64,000 nucleotides of DNA from positions 62,001 to 126,000 of the forward strand of contig JAZDIP010000104.1 of the NCBI GenBank assembly GCA_043804925.1, in the 5' to 3' direction. Shown in pieces: positions 44,560 to 52,925 of this stretch; position 1 is the first letter of the stretch, and each line of letters opens with the position of its first letter. The DNA is from ChocPot-Mid sp043804925. GTDB taxonomy: Bacteria > Bacteroidota > Ignavibacteria > Kapaibacteriales > UBA2268. The position numbers were made by a program, and so were the translations under genes. The notes under the pieces were generated by a model. It saw only the letters and a program-made list of their open reading frames with translations, was not told the origin of the DNA and ran no database searches.

Positions 44560-45879
44560 ATGATAGGACTGGACAACCAGGTATTAAACAGTGCAAAGAT
44601 ACGTGTTATCGGAGTTGGTGGCTGCGGGGGAAATGCCATCAACAACATGATTGAAAAAAACCTAACCGGCGTAAGTTTTATTTCAGCAAACACGGACAAA
44701 CAGGTGCTGGATACTAATTTGGCACAAATGAAACTTCAGATAGGGAAGGAAACCACACGTGGTCTGGGTGCAGGAGGCGATCCTGAAGTCGGCAGAATTT
44801 CTGCTGAAGAGAATATCGAGGAAATAAAGGAATCTTTGCTAAACAGCGATATGGTTTTTGTTACTGCAGGGATGGGCGGCGGAACTGGAACCGGAGCCGC
44901 TCCAATTATTGCTAAGGCAGCAAGAGATATGGATGCATTAGTAGTGGCAGTTGTTACCAAACCTTTTTCGTGGGAAGGCAAAAGAGCTAAAATCGCCGAA
45001 GATGGAATTAATGAATTGAAGCAATTTGTTGATGCTTTGATAACAATCCCAAATCAAAAGCTTTTGGAAATAACAGATAAAAAGGTAACTTTTAAACAAT
45101 CATATATGATTGTTGATGATGTTTTGTATAATGCTACGAGAGGTATTTCCGACATAATCACCAAGCCGGGTCTGGTTAATGTGGATTTTGCCGATGTACG
45201 CAGTGTGATGAAAGGACAGGGCGATGCTTTGATGGGTATTGGTATTGCTTCGGGAGAAAACCGGGCGATTGAAGCAACTAAAAATGCTTTGAATTCTCCG
45301 CTTTTGGAGAACGTATCAATAGCCGGAGCCCAGGGAGTTCTTGTCAATATTACGGGTAACGAAGAAATAACAGGTTTACACGAGATTGCCCAGGCAATAG
45401 CAATGATTGAAGAATGTGCCGGTCCTGAGGTTAATTTAATCCATGGTGTTGTTCTTGTTAGCGAACCGATGGAAGAACTGATGGTTACCGTTGTAGCTAC
45501 CGGGTTTAATAATAAAGCCGAGAGGCCAAAAATGCAAAGACCCGCATTGAATCTTGGTTTTAAGGAAAAAGACATGTTCAACTTAAAACCAAAACAAGTT
45601 AGCGATATTTCTTTTGACAGAAAAGTTGAAACGATACCCGAAAAGGTTGCAATACCGATGGGACGGCAGGTCAGCCCAAGAGGCGAAGATGAATTAAAAA
45701 AGCTCGATGTTCCGACTTTTATTCGAAGACTTGGAAATCCTGAAGAACAAAATTCCTTAAATACTGACCAAGCTGTGCAGAACAGCGCTGAAAAAGTTCC
45801 TGCAGGATTGGGATTTGACAAAGCCGCTTCCTTAAAAAACTATGACCAGCCGGCGTTTTTAAGGAAGATTATGGACTAA
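44560..45879 (+). CDS. ftsZ: Cell division protein FtsZ
   Basis: Tubulin-like GTPase forming the division ring. 439 residues from ATG 44560 (ribosome site GGGGGGAAGC). The tubulin motif GGGTGTGAAP lies at about 104-113. An unstructured linker follows from about 318, and the conserved C-terminal peptide is DQPAFLRKIMD, the FtsA-binding tail. A terminator at 45973 ends the cluster. Confidence 0.97.
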   Translation: MIGLDNQVLNSAKIRVIGVGGCGGNAINNMIEKNLTGVSFISANTDKQVLDTNLAQMKLQIGKETTRGLGAGGDPEVGRISAEENIEEIKESLLNSDMVFVTAGMGGGTGTGAAPIIAKAARDMDALVVAVVTKPFSWEGKRAKIAEDGINELKQFVDALITIPNQKLLEITDKKVTFKQSYMIVDDVLYNATRGISDIITKPGLVNVDFADVRSVMKGQGDALMGIGIASGENRAIEATKNALNSPLLENVSIAGAQGVLVNITGNEEITGLHEIAQAIAMIEECAGPEVNLIHGVVLVSEPMEELMVTVVATGFNNKAERPKMQRPALNLGFKEKDMFNLKPKQVSDISFDRKVETIPEKVAIPMGRQVSPRGEDELKKLDVPTFIRRLGNPEEQNSLNTDQAVQNSAEKVPAGLGFDKAASLKNYDQPAFLRKIMD

Positions 45880-45972
45880 TGAAATTGTTATATCAGCGTA
45901 ATTATTTCTGTTGGTTGAAATTACTGACAGATTTAAATATTGTATTTTGATTTCTCCCAAGGAATGAAAATT

Positions 45973-46003
45973 AACCGTCTTGGCTTGCTGAGACGGTTTT
46001 TTT
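45973..46003 (+). terminator. Rho-independent terminator after ftsZ
   Basis: Stem AACCGTCT / AGACGGTT, 10-base loop, seven T's. Confidence 0.9.
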
Positions 46004-46069
46004 AAATGAAATAAAATTTTTTTAGTTGTTTGTCAAAGAACGATGCAATAGTTAAAGTTGCGGTGCAAT

Positions 46070-46198
46070 TCATGGGCTTTGTATCTCTTTTATTTCCTTG
46101 GCATTAGGAGCATCAGCGGAAAAAGTTGCATCAATTTCACCGATTTTTTCAGTTTTATTATCTGTTATCTGTAATCCATTTTTCGTTATTTTATAAAA
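46070..46198 (-). pseudogene. Fragment of a coding frame of unknown origin
   Basis: An open minus-strand frame reads FYKITKNGLQITDNKTEKIG, then EIDATFSADAPNAKEIKE, and stops at 46070. It has no start codon upstream before a stop. It looks like a C-terminal scrap of an unknown protein. Confidence 0.35.
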
Positions 46199-46330
46199 CC
46201 GAAATCAATTTACAAAGAACATGCTGGACAAATTTAGTTGTTAGGTATTAAACGTAATGGAAATTATTTTAAAAGGACTATTATTTTGTTCTCGGTTGTC
46301 AGTTATCGGTATCGGTTGAAAACGAAACAG

Positions 46331-46350
46331 TATCCTTCGACAAGCTCTGG
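46331..46350. repeat. TATCCTTCGACAAGCTCTGG, partial hairpin element
   Basis: Half of the element seen complete at 12774 and 49572 (CCTTCGACAAGCTC). Confidence 0.6.
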
Positions 46351-46390
46351 AAGACCGCAGACAGCAGACAGCAGGCGGGAGGAAGAGAAT

Positions 46391-47053
46391 ACAGTTACAG
46401 ACAGATTCACTGAGGAGGCATGGAGGGACACAGAGAAGAAGTCTGAACCGTTGATTGTAGCTGATTGAACTGATTTTGGTGATTATTAACAGCGTAGCTG
46501 TGGTATCTATTATGTCGCCACTACGTGGCTTTGAGCGTTGTTGGTTGTCGTGTGCTACAAAGGTGATACCACTACGTGGTTAAGAATTTCTGTCGGAACT
46601 GGGATTTTTAGGATTTATGGGATGGACAGGAAAATTGCTGTCAGATGTAACAAAGACAGAACGAAATTAAAATGTAAAATGTAGAATGTAGAATGTAGAA
46701 TTGAAGGCAGTTACACGGAGCTACACAGAGGAGGCACAGAGGGACACAGAGAAAATGTCTGAACCGTTGATTGTAGCTGATTGAAATGATTTCGCTGATT
46801 TTTTTAACAGCGTAGCTGTGGTATCTTGGTAGAAAAAGTGAACCAATAGCGGTTTGAACAGCGTAGCTGTGGCATTTTTATATAATCGTAATTAGTAATC
46901 GTTAATTCGTAATTGAATCAATGCCGCCACTACGTGGCTTTGGTCGTTGTTGGTTGTCGTGTGCTACAAAGGTGATACCACTACGTGGTTAAGAATTTTT
47001 GTCGGAACTGGGATTTTTAGGATTTTTGGGATGGACAGGAAAATTGCTGTCAG
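46391..47053. repeat. Composite repeat region, two tandem modules
   Basis: Two modules in direct orientation, A 46391-46644 and B 46708-47053. Each holds, in order: ACACAGAG repeat, CTGAACCGTTGATTGTAGCT, a GCGTAGCTGTGG hairpin (ACAGC/GCTGT), and a 129-base block (46516-46644 and 46925-47053) nearly identical in both, starting CGCCACTACGTGGCTTTG and ending AAAATTGCTGTCAG. Module B has about 90 extra bases. A TGTAGAA heptamer array lies between them (46673-46702). Short open frames over this are chance. Confidence 0.85.
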
Positions 47054-47285
47054 TTGTAAAAAGTGACAGGACGGGAAAGCCACAGAGCCACACACCCCCT
47101 ACCCCCCTCTTGATAGGGGGGACAAGAGACCCCACCCCTGCTCTCCCCGAATCAGGGAGGGAGAAGAAAGATGTAATCTTTAGGCGATATTTTTTTCCTC
47201 ATCGCTTTTTGCTGTCAGGTGTAGGAACTGACAGAACGGAATATTACCTCAATTTATTGATTCGAATGAGTAATTATATATACTA
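47054..47285. other. Gene-free stretch with C-rich element
   Basis: Holds CCCCCTACCCCCCTCTTGAT-AGGGGGG (47095-47123), another C/G hairpin-type element, and CCCACCCCTGCTCTCCCC; no gene supported. Confidence 0.55.
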
Positions 47286-47864
47286 CTAAGGAGCTTCTTT
47301 TATTTTTAATATATTTTTTAATTCATCAATTACTTTTTTTAAATCATCAATTTCTTTTCTAAGTTCAATTTCCTTTAATCCTTTAACTAGTTTATCAGTT
47401 AATACAGCCAGGAGACTAGAAAAAGCATTAGTTATTGAATGTAAAGTTTGCGGTAAAAAACCACTTAATCCTAAGAAAGCAAAAACAAATAAAAACAAAT
47501 CCGACCAATCTAGAACTATTTGGTTACCACATTCCACAATGTTCAAATTTTTTCTTGCAAAAATATACAAGCAAATCCACCCAAAAAATCCACCCATGAA
47601 ATTAAAAACGAATTGTAAACCACCATGAACAATATGATGATATAAAAAAACACTATTAAATGATTTCCAAGGTTTTTCAAAATTCTTTTTTAATTCAATT
47701 TGATTTTTTGTATCATTTTCATATTTTTCATGATTAAATATATAATTTGCCTTGTTTGATCTAGTGTCATGCCAATAGTATCGAAGACCAAAATATAAAC
47801 CAAAAATTGTTGCAAAATAAATCCAAGAATCAGCTATAAATTCAAGAAATTTTTCGAGATTCAT
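47286..47864 (-). CDS. Membrane protein with C-terminal coiled coil, unknown
   Basis: 192 residues. Three hydrophobic segments (about 12-30, 78-98, 113-137) and a charged C-terminal coiled coil (LRKEIDDLKKVIDELKNIL). Strong ribosome site (AAAGGAGATAAT). Follows another membrane protein on the same strand, 27 bases apart, next to a decayed methyltransferase locus, which suggests a defence or accessory island. No family recognised. Confidence 0.6.
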   Translation of the reverse strand: MNLEKFLEFIADSWIYFATIFGLYFGLRYYWHDTRSNKANYIFNHEKYENDTKNQIELKKNFEKPWKSFNSVFLYHHIVHGGLQFVFNFMGGFFGWICLYIFARKNLNIVECGNQIVLDWSDLFLFVFAFLGLSGFLPQTLHSITNAFSSLLAVLTDKLVKGLKEIELRKEIDDLKKVIDELKNILKIKEAP

Positions 47865-47891
47865 ATTATCTCCTTTCTGTAAATTATTTAA

Positions 47892-48530
47892 TTAATACAA
47901 CGACAATGATCTTTGTCTAAAAATATAAAAGTAATTCAAAGTTGGATTTTTGGTAAGTTCATCACCATTAGCGAGTGAATACTCAAAATCCACATCAAAT
48001 TTTAAAATTTCATCATCTCCATAATTATTTTTTTTATTGTAGTAAATGTCTTTATAACTTTCACCTGCTAATTTTAAATATCTATCGATATCAATCCATC
48101 CATTAAAGATCCCAAATGGTTGAATTGTACGGTATTCTTTACCTCCATAAAAATCATTTGTTTCATACAGTTTACCAAAAACTACAGATTTTATAATACA
48201 TCTACATTTTAAAGGATATTTTGTGAAATTTTGCATAATAACCCTAAACTCATGATTTTCATGTACTGTACCTAGAGGTTCATATTTCTTTTGATCTTCC
48301 GCTGAAATTAACTTTACACTTGCACTTAAAATTAAATCCTGTCGATAAATTTTGTAGTTATAATAAGTATAATAAATCAAAGCTATAAAGGTAATGAATA
48401 AAATGAAATCATTGTTACTTAGATTCATATGAAAACAAAATCTTAGTAATAAATAAAAAATGAACCATAACAAAATAATTAGGAAAATTGATTTAAATTT
48501 TTGAAAAAATTTTATACTTTTATTTTTCAT
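47892..48530 (-). CDS. Membrane protein of unknown function
   Basis: 212 residues from ATG 48530, after GAGGTGTTAT. Two hydrophobic segments (about 12-30 and 40-56), then a soluble domain (VKLISAEDQKKYEPLGTVHENH... with strand-rich sequence). Likely co-transcribed with the next gene (47864). No family recognised; the pair lies in the accessory region, where base use is very AT-rich. Confidence 0.6.
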   Translation of the reverse strand: MKNKSIKFFQKFKSIFLIILLWFIFYLLLRFCFHMNLSNNDFILFITFIALIYYTYYNYKIYRQDLILSASVKLISAEDQKKYEPLGTVHENHEFRVIMQNFTKYPLKCRCIIKSVVFGKLYETNDFYGGKEYRTIQPFGIFNGWIDIDRYLKLAGESYKDIYYNKKNNYGDDEILKFDVDFEYSLANGDELTKNPTLNYFYIFRQRSLSLY

Positions 48531-48549
48531 ATAACACCTCTTAATTATT

Positions 48550-48597
48550 TTATTCATAAAACATATTTATTTCTTCTTCAGGTGTATCTATTCTTTT
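48550..48597 (-). pseudogene. C-terminal remnant of DNA methyltransferase, copy 1
   Basis: Reads K-R-I-D-T-P-E-E-E-I-N-M-F-Y-E-stop. The same ending (KRIDAPEEEINMFE-stop) closes the fragment at 49193-49342, on the other side of the GxxExxY gene. Confidence 0.6.
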
Positions 48598-48606
48598 CAC
48601 ACTCTT

Positions 48607-48690
48607 TGTCGGAACTGTGATTTTTGTGATTTGTGTGATTTTTATGATAAAACAAAATCATGTTTTCATATTAATCATATAAATCATAGT
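48607..48690. repeat. TGATTTTTATGATT-type repeat, left flank of GxxExxY copy 2
   Basis: Plus strand begins GTCGGAACTGTGATTTTTGT; the inner end, read on the minus strand, is TTGTCTGAACTATGATTTAT followed by ATGATTAATATGA. Confidence 0.85.
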
Positions 48691-49089
48691 TCAGACAATT
48701 TGTTTGTATTTCTTATTTTCAAATCTTTTGAACTCAAGACTTTGAGCTCCAAAATTAATCAACAATCCGATTTCCAGATTGTATGCTTCCAAATAATTGA
48801 TTGCCTGTGCTAAATGAACTTTCTCCAATTCAATCAATGCTTTCAACTCAACTGAAATTTTATCTTCAACAAGAAAATCAACTCGTCTTTCACCAACTTC
48901 AACGTGTTTGTAATGAACTTTTATTGGTTGTTCTCTTATGAATTTTATCTTTCTTAGCCGGAATTCTTCTGCTAATGCTCTTTGATAAATCAACTCCTGA
49001 AAACCATTGCCTAATGCTTTGTGTACTTCTAAAGCAGCACCAATAATTTTTGATGTCAATTCCGAATATTTATATTTTTCATTTATCAT
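48691..49089 (-). CDS. GxxExxY protein, copy 2
   Basis: 132 residues. Motif GNGFQELIYQRALAEEF stands in place of GxxExxY (G-F-Q-E-L-I-Y), and the nuclease-like part is RRVDFLVEDKISVELKALIELEKVHLAQAINYLE. Clearly paralogous to the gene at 29858, but only about 35-40% alike by eye. It sits between inverted copies of a wholly different repeat family (TGTCTGAACTATGATTTTTG). The inner end of the left repeat overlaps its last codons (residues NKKYKQIV). Confidence 0.9.
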   Translation of the reverse strand: MINEKYKYSELTSKIIGAALEVHKALGNGFQELIYQRALAEEFRLRKIKFIREQPIKVHYKHVEVGERRVDFLVEDKISVELKALIELEKVHLAQAINYLEAYNLEIGLLINFGAQSLEFKRFENKKYKQIV

Positions 49090-49191
49090 AATTTTTTGTC
49101 TGAACTATGATTTTTGTGATTAATATGATTGCTGAGATTATATTTGTCAGAACTGTGATTCATATGATTTTTATGATTGCCATGATTATTT
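49090..49191. repeat. TGATTTTTATGATT-type repeat, right flank of GxxExxY copy 2
   Basis: Begins TTTGTCTGAACTATGATTTT and TGTGATTAATATGATTG, inverted to the left flank; the outer part GTCAGAACTGTGATTCATAT is in direct orientation to the left outer part. Confidence 0.85.
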
Positions 49192-49192
49192 A

Positions 49193-49342
49193 TTATTCAA
49201 ACATATTTATTTCTTCTTCTGGGGCATCTATTCTTTTGCTTGATTTCTTAAACGTTGTTTGCAATCCTTTGCCGGGGATTTGGACGGATTTGTGCATCTC
49301 CTTAAGCACATCGAGGCAGTTGCCGTAGTAGAGTTCGTTCAT
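49193..49342 (-). pseudogene. Internally deleted DNA methyltransferase, ends joined
   Basis: A 49-residue frame from ATG 49342. Its first 16 residues, MNELYYGNCLDVLKEM, are those of adenine-specific DNA methyltransferases; the end RIDAPEEEINMFE is a C-terminus also found at 48550. The catalytic middle (DPPY and SAM motifs) is missing, so the ends were joined by a deletion. No restriction enzyme gene is nearby. Confidence 0.65.
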
Positions 49343-49343
49343 T

Positions 49344-50538
49344 ACCTTAGTTCATAAAGTTTATAAAGTATAAAGTTTAAAAGTTTAAAAGTCCCAAAAG
49401 GAAAATTACGAAAGATTTGAGAGAAAAGCAAGAAGTCTGAAGACAGAAGTCAGAAGTCTGAATTCTCGTGAACCGAAAACCGAAAAAATCACTTATGAAA
49501 AGGACATCTTATTATTCGTTGTGTTACCATAGTACAATCCCTATCGGGATAGGCAATTGTTAATTGTTAATGATATCCTTCGACAAGCTCAGGATGATAG
49601 GAGAAGGGGAGACGGCAGACGGCAGTCAAAAAGACAGAAAAATAAAAGATTTACAGGCAGGTGAAAGCCCAATTGTTTACATACTTTGCCCTGACAGGTT
49701 TTGTACTTCCGGCTTTGCCGTTGAACAATTCTCTTGAAATTGATGCGAGGTATTTAAAACTGTTGTTGGATTTAGAAAATTCCCCCTTTTCGTTTTCTCT
49801 ATCATTTTTTAAATTTGAGAAAGCGAAAGAATAGTTGTATAATTCTATACCGTATCTGAATTCTGAGTGTATTCCCATTGTATTACCCAATCTATTTTAT
49901 ATATTAATTTAAAAAATTTGTGCGGAGCTATTAAGTAACTATCTATAAATTGATAGCCCCGCACGCATTTATGAAAACAAAATTCCCTTAAGCCGTCCAA
50001 ATGTTCAGACATCTGTGCCAAATCCTTAATGCCCGAAGTTATGTGGGATTACTTGAGGTTCAACTATGATAAAAATCTTTTAATATCAATCAAACTTCCG
50101 ACATTAATTTACTAATCCAAAAACCCTATCTATATTTACCGAAAATGGCTGATTGCTCAAGAGAAAATAATATTTAAAAAATTATTTGGTCAATAAGCTA
50201 ATCAAAAATTCTCCATCATATTGAAAAAATCTGTCCGGGAATTTTAAAACGGTTTCTATGAGGTTCAACTATGAATTACAAACTGGGCTTGCAAATCCCG
50301 GACAAATAATTTTTCTATAAGGAAATATTCTGTTTTCAAATAACAATCATAAAAGTACAAATAACTACATACAAAAAAACGAAATAGTATAAGCTTTAAA
50401 TATAACTGTTTATATGATTTTATTGTAGAATAACAAAACAATTATATGTAGTAAAAATTACTACATTTATTTTAAATTATTTTGTTATTATTTCGATAAT
50501 CGTCTTAAGAAAGTCGTCCCAGAGTAATTACCGGGAAT
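49344..50538. other. Gene-free accessory stretch with hairpins and repeats
   Basis: 1.2 kb. Contains AAAGTTTAAAAG units (49360-49395), a hairpin CCTATCGGGATAGG (about 49540), the element ATATCCTTCGACAAGCTCAG at 49572, and a 79-residue open frame at 49651-49890 (minus; no family, not called). 49920-49966 can form GTGCGG-GCTAT / ATAGC-CCGCAC. 50231-50304 can form TGTCCGGGA / TCCCGGACA with an inner CGGTTT/AAACTG stem. TGAGGTTCAACTATGA occurs twice (50054, 50260). Confidence 0.6.
50231..50304. ncRNA. Possible structured RNA element
   Basis: Nested stems (9 bp outer, 6 bp inner) with the 16-base motif TGAGGTTCAACTATGA in the apical loop; the motif is repeated at 50054. A terminator lies at 50539. 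Could be a small RNA or a mobile-element remnant; not confirmed. Confidence 0.25.
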
Positions 50539-50579
50539 ATGAAACCTGAGTTTATTATGTGTTTCAGGTTTCATTTTTT
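50539..50579 (+). terminator. Strong terminator
   Basis: Stem ATGAAACCTGA / TCAGGTTTCAT, 13-base loop, T-run. No plus-strand gene ends here, so it may end a small RNA; it may also serve the minus-strand gene at 50624. Confidence 0.8.
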
Positions 50580-50623
50580 GAGATTTTTAGTTTACGGTGA
50601 TATAATTATCTTGGAACTTTTCA

Positions 50624-51406
50624 TTATTTGCTTTTAATGCAGGGGCAAATTTTTTCTTTAATGGAATTATCAATGGTAATGTCTTCAAAGGGTACAAAAT
50701 TCTTCACTAATTTCTTAACATTTTCGTAACCTTTGTTGACTCCGTCTGTGTTATCGAGCCAATATTGGTATGCTTGCCCGTTGGTCAATCTGCAGAATTG
50801 CATTAAAATAGCCGCAGAAATATAACCCGATTGATGCCAGCCGTTCCAGCAATGAAAATATATGGGACCTTTTTCGGGATTATTAATAACATCTTTAACC
50901 ATCAGCATAATCCTTCTCAACTCTTTTTTGTTATTTCCGCCAATCTGAAAATAATTCAATGTATCGTTTGTACTCTCACTGATAGCAAATTTTTGTGCAA
51001 TTGAAAAATTTGTCCCATAAAGATAAACAGCCGATGAAAATCCCTGATTAGATAAATTTTTCAAACCATCTTCCGGTAGGGGATTATGATTATCTCTTTT
51101 ATGGTTTTTATGATAAAAGTTATTTGCACCGCCACGGTATGCTATTCCATGTAATATTGTCCTTAAATTACGTGTTCCATAAAGCGAGTCATAGCCATTT
51201 CCGAAATTATCGGTTATTTTTTCATTAGCACATTTATTCCCAAATTTATTTTTGAAATATTCGACCTTATCAATAGCAAGTAATTTGATAGACGAACCTG
51301 TTACAAAAAAGCAACACAACAGGTAAGTAAAAAAAAATGCCGTAATTATTTTTTTGTTTTTAACAATACCCTTCAAACTAATCATAAATCTTTTATTAAG
51401 TTTCAT
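50624..51406 (-). CDS. Protein tyrosine phosphatase-like protein with altered P-loop
   Basis: 260 residues. A membrane/signal segment at about 20-38. The phosphatase loop reads IYFHCWNGWHQSG: His185-Cys186-x5-Gln192, where the family has Arg. Cys is kept but the phosphate-binding Arg is lost, so it may bind rather than cleave phosphate. The general-acid region is not clear. Exported or periplasmic by its N-terminus. Stands alone beside a CoA-transferase gene. Confidence 0.75.
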   Translation of the reverse strand: MKLNKRFMISLKGIVKNKKIITAFFFTYLLCCFFVTGSSIKLLAIDKVEYFKNKFGNKCANEKITDNFGNGYDSLYGTRNLRTILHGIAYRGGANNFYHKNHKRDNHNPLPEDGLKNLSNQGFSSAVYLYGTNFSIAQKFAISESTNDTLNYFQIGGNNKKELRRIMLMVKDVINNPEKGPIYFHCWNGWHQSGYISAAILMQFCRLTNGQAYQYWLDNTDGVNKGYENVKKLVKNFVPFEDITIDNSIKEKICPCIKSK

Positions 51407-51442
51407 ATTAATTTTATCCTATTTAAGTCCAATACCCAAAGT

Positions 51443-52636
51443 TCAAATTACTCCCGAATCTTTTAATAATTGGATTTCCGTTTCTGAAAATCCCATTTCG
51501 GTCAATATCTCATTTGTATGTTCAGACAGTAACGGTGGGGGAGAATCCACAGTCCCGGGAGTTTTCTCAAATTTTGCTGTCATATTAAAAAGTTTTACAG
51601 TTCCAATTCCTTCGACATCAACAGAAGTAAAAGTATTTCTATGCTCGATTTGCGGAGATGTCAATGCATCAAATAAAGATAAAATCTCACCAGAAGGAAC
51701 GCCTGCTTTATTTAATACTTCCGACCAATAAGAAGTTTCTTCCTCCACTAATTTTGCTTCTAATAAAGGTGTTAGCTTAAAGCGGTTTTTCTTTCGTGTA
51801 TCTCTTTCCTTGAATCTCGTGTCTTCCTTTAATTCAGGAACCCCAAGCAAATCAGCAACGGCTTCCCATTGCTCCTGCTTGTTCGCCGCTATATTGATAT
51901 AACCGTCTTTTGTTTTGAAAGTTCCCGAAGGTGCAGCAGTGAAATTATCATTTCCAAGTAGTTGCGGATGTTGACCACCAATTAATAAATTTGCCGCTAC
52001 CCAACCCATCAAAGGCATTGTGGAATCAATCAAAGCAACATCTATGAATTGACCTTCTCCGCTTTTTTCCCTGTGGTATAATGCTGACATAATAGCAAAT
52101 GCTGCGTTTAATCCACCGACAGTATCGCAAAGCGGAAAACCTGCACGAAGCGGATTCAATCTCTCATCGCCATTGACAGCCATCACACCGCTCAAGCCCT
52201 GAATTATCTGGTCATAAGCCGGTTTCTTAGCATCAGGTCCGGTTTGCCCGAAGCCCGATATTGCACAGTAAATCAAATGGGGATTTATTTCAGATAATGC
52301 TTTGTAACCCAATCCCAATCGTTCCAAAACATCCGGTCTGAAGTTTTCGACTAAGACATCTGCAGTCGAAACAAGTTTTCTGAAAATCTCTTTAGCTTTA
52401 TCTTCTTTCAGATTTAGAGTCATTGATTTTTTATTAGCATTTTGTGCAAGAAAGCTTGTACCCATCAGCTTTTTGTTATATTCAGGGACACAGCCGAGCT
52501 TACGTGCCAGGTCGCCTCCATCAGGATTTTCAACCTTAATAACTTCAGCACCCAACCAAGCCAAGTGCAATGTTGCAAATGGTCCCGACAAAACATTCGT
52601 CAAATCTAATACTCTAATTCCTTCAAGCAATTTCAT
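51443..52636 (-). CDS. Type III (CaiB/BaiF) CoA-transferase
   Basis: Moves CoA between organic acids through an aspartyl-CoA link. 397 residues. Catalytic Asp142 in KKPAYDQIIQGLSG; RVLDLTNVLSGPFATLHLAWLGAEVIKVE and LVENFRPDVLERLGLGY are family phrases. An HMG-CoA-lyase-like gene lies on the same strand 2 kb upstream; together they could activate and split a branched or hydroxylated acid, though other genes lie between. Confidence 0.92.
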   Translation of the reverse strand: MKLLEGIRVLDLTNVLSGPFATLHLAWLGAEVIKVENPDGGDLARKLGCVPEYNKKLMGTSFLAQNANKKSMTLNLKEDKAKEIFRKLVSTADVLVENFRPDVLERLGLGYKALSEINPHLIYCAISGFGQTGPDAKKPAYDQIIQGLSGVMAVNGDERLNPLRAGFPLCDTVGGLNAAFAIMSALYHREKSGEGQFIDVALIDSTMPLMGWVAANLLIGGQHPQLLGNDNFTAAPSGTFKTKDGYINIAANKQEQWEAVADLLGVPELKEDTRFKERDTRKKNRFKLTPLLEAKLVEEETSYWSEVLNKAGVPSGEILSLFDALTSPQIEHRNTFTSVDVEGIGTVKLFNMTAKFEKTPGTVDSPPPLLSEHTNEILTEMGFSETEIQLLKDSGVI

Positions 52637-52747
52637 ATTTTCATCCGGTTTGTTAAATTAAAATTCAAAAATAATATAATTCCTTTATTTTCAATTTTCG
52701 ACAAATTTAAAAAGAGCAATTTAAAAAACAAAATTTTAAAACCATAA

Positions 52748-52870
52748 TTCAATCCCTCCGGGATTGTGAAAACAAAAATAATTATCGTTTTCTACATATA
52801 TTCAATCTCTCCGGGATTGTGAAATCCTTGGTTTACCACTGCTACCATAGTTCAATCCCTCCGGGATTGT
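52748..52870. repeat. Three CAATCCCTCCGGGATTG hairpins
   Basis: Copies at 52748, 52801 and 52851 (TTCAATCYCTCCGGGATTGT) with periods 53 and 50 bases. The core is a palindrome. Relatives: TACAATCCCTATCGGGATAG near 49533. Confidence 0.85.
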
Positions 52871-52925
52871 TCTTGCACCCTTCTCCCTTTTCCTTTCTCC
52901 TCCAATGGTTTCGCTTTTTCGTGTT

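Noticed and set aside
45054..45821. 255-residue reverse-strand frame inside ftsZ
   Set aside because: Shadow of a conserved gene; Ser/Pro-rich with no family. The same holds for reverse frames inside the OPT, SDR and WD40 genes.
46238..47289. Short plus-strand frames across the composite repeats
   Set aside because: Made only of repeat DNA; both modules give unrelated peptides.
49651..49890. 79-residue minus-strand frame
   Set aside because: No family, no ribosome site, in repeat-rich sequence.
52748..52870. Three regularly spaced palindromic repeats, CRISPR-like
   Set aside because: Only three copies, periods unequal (53, 50), repeat is a self-palindrome with a partner elsewhere (49533), and no cas genes are near. 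REP-type hairpins.
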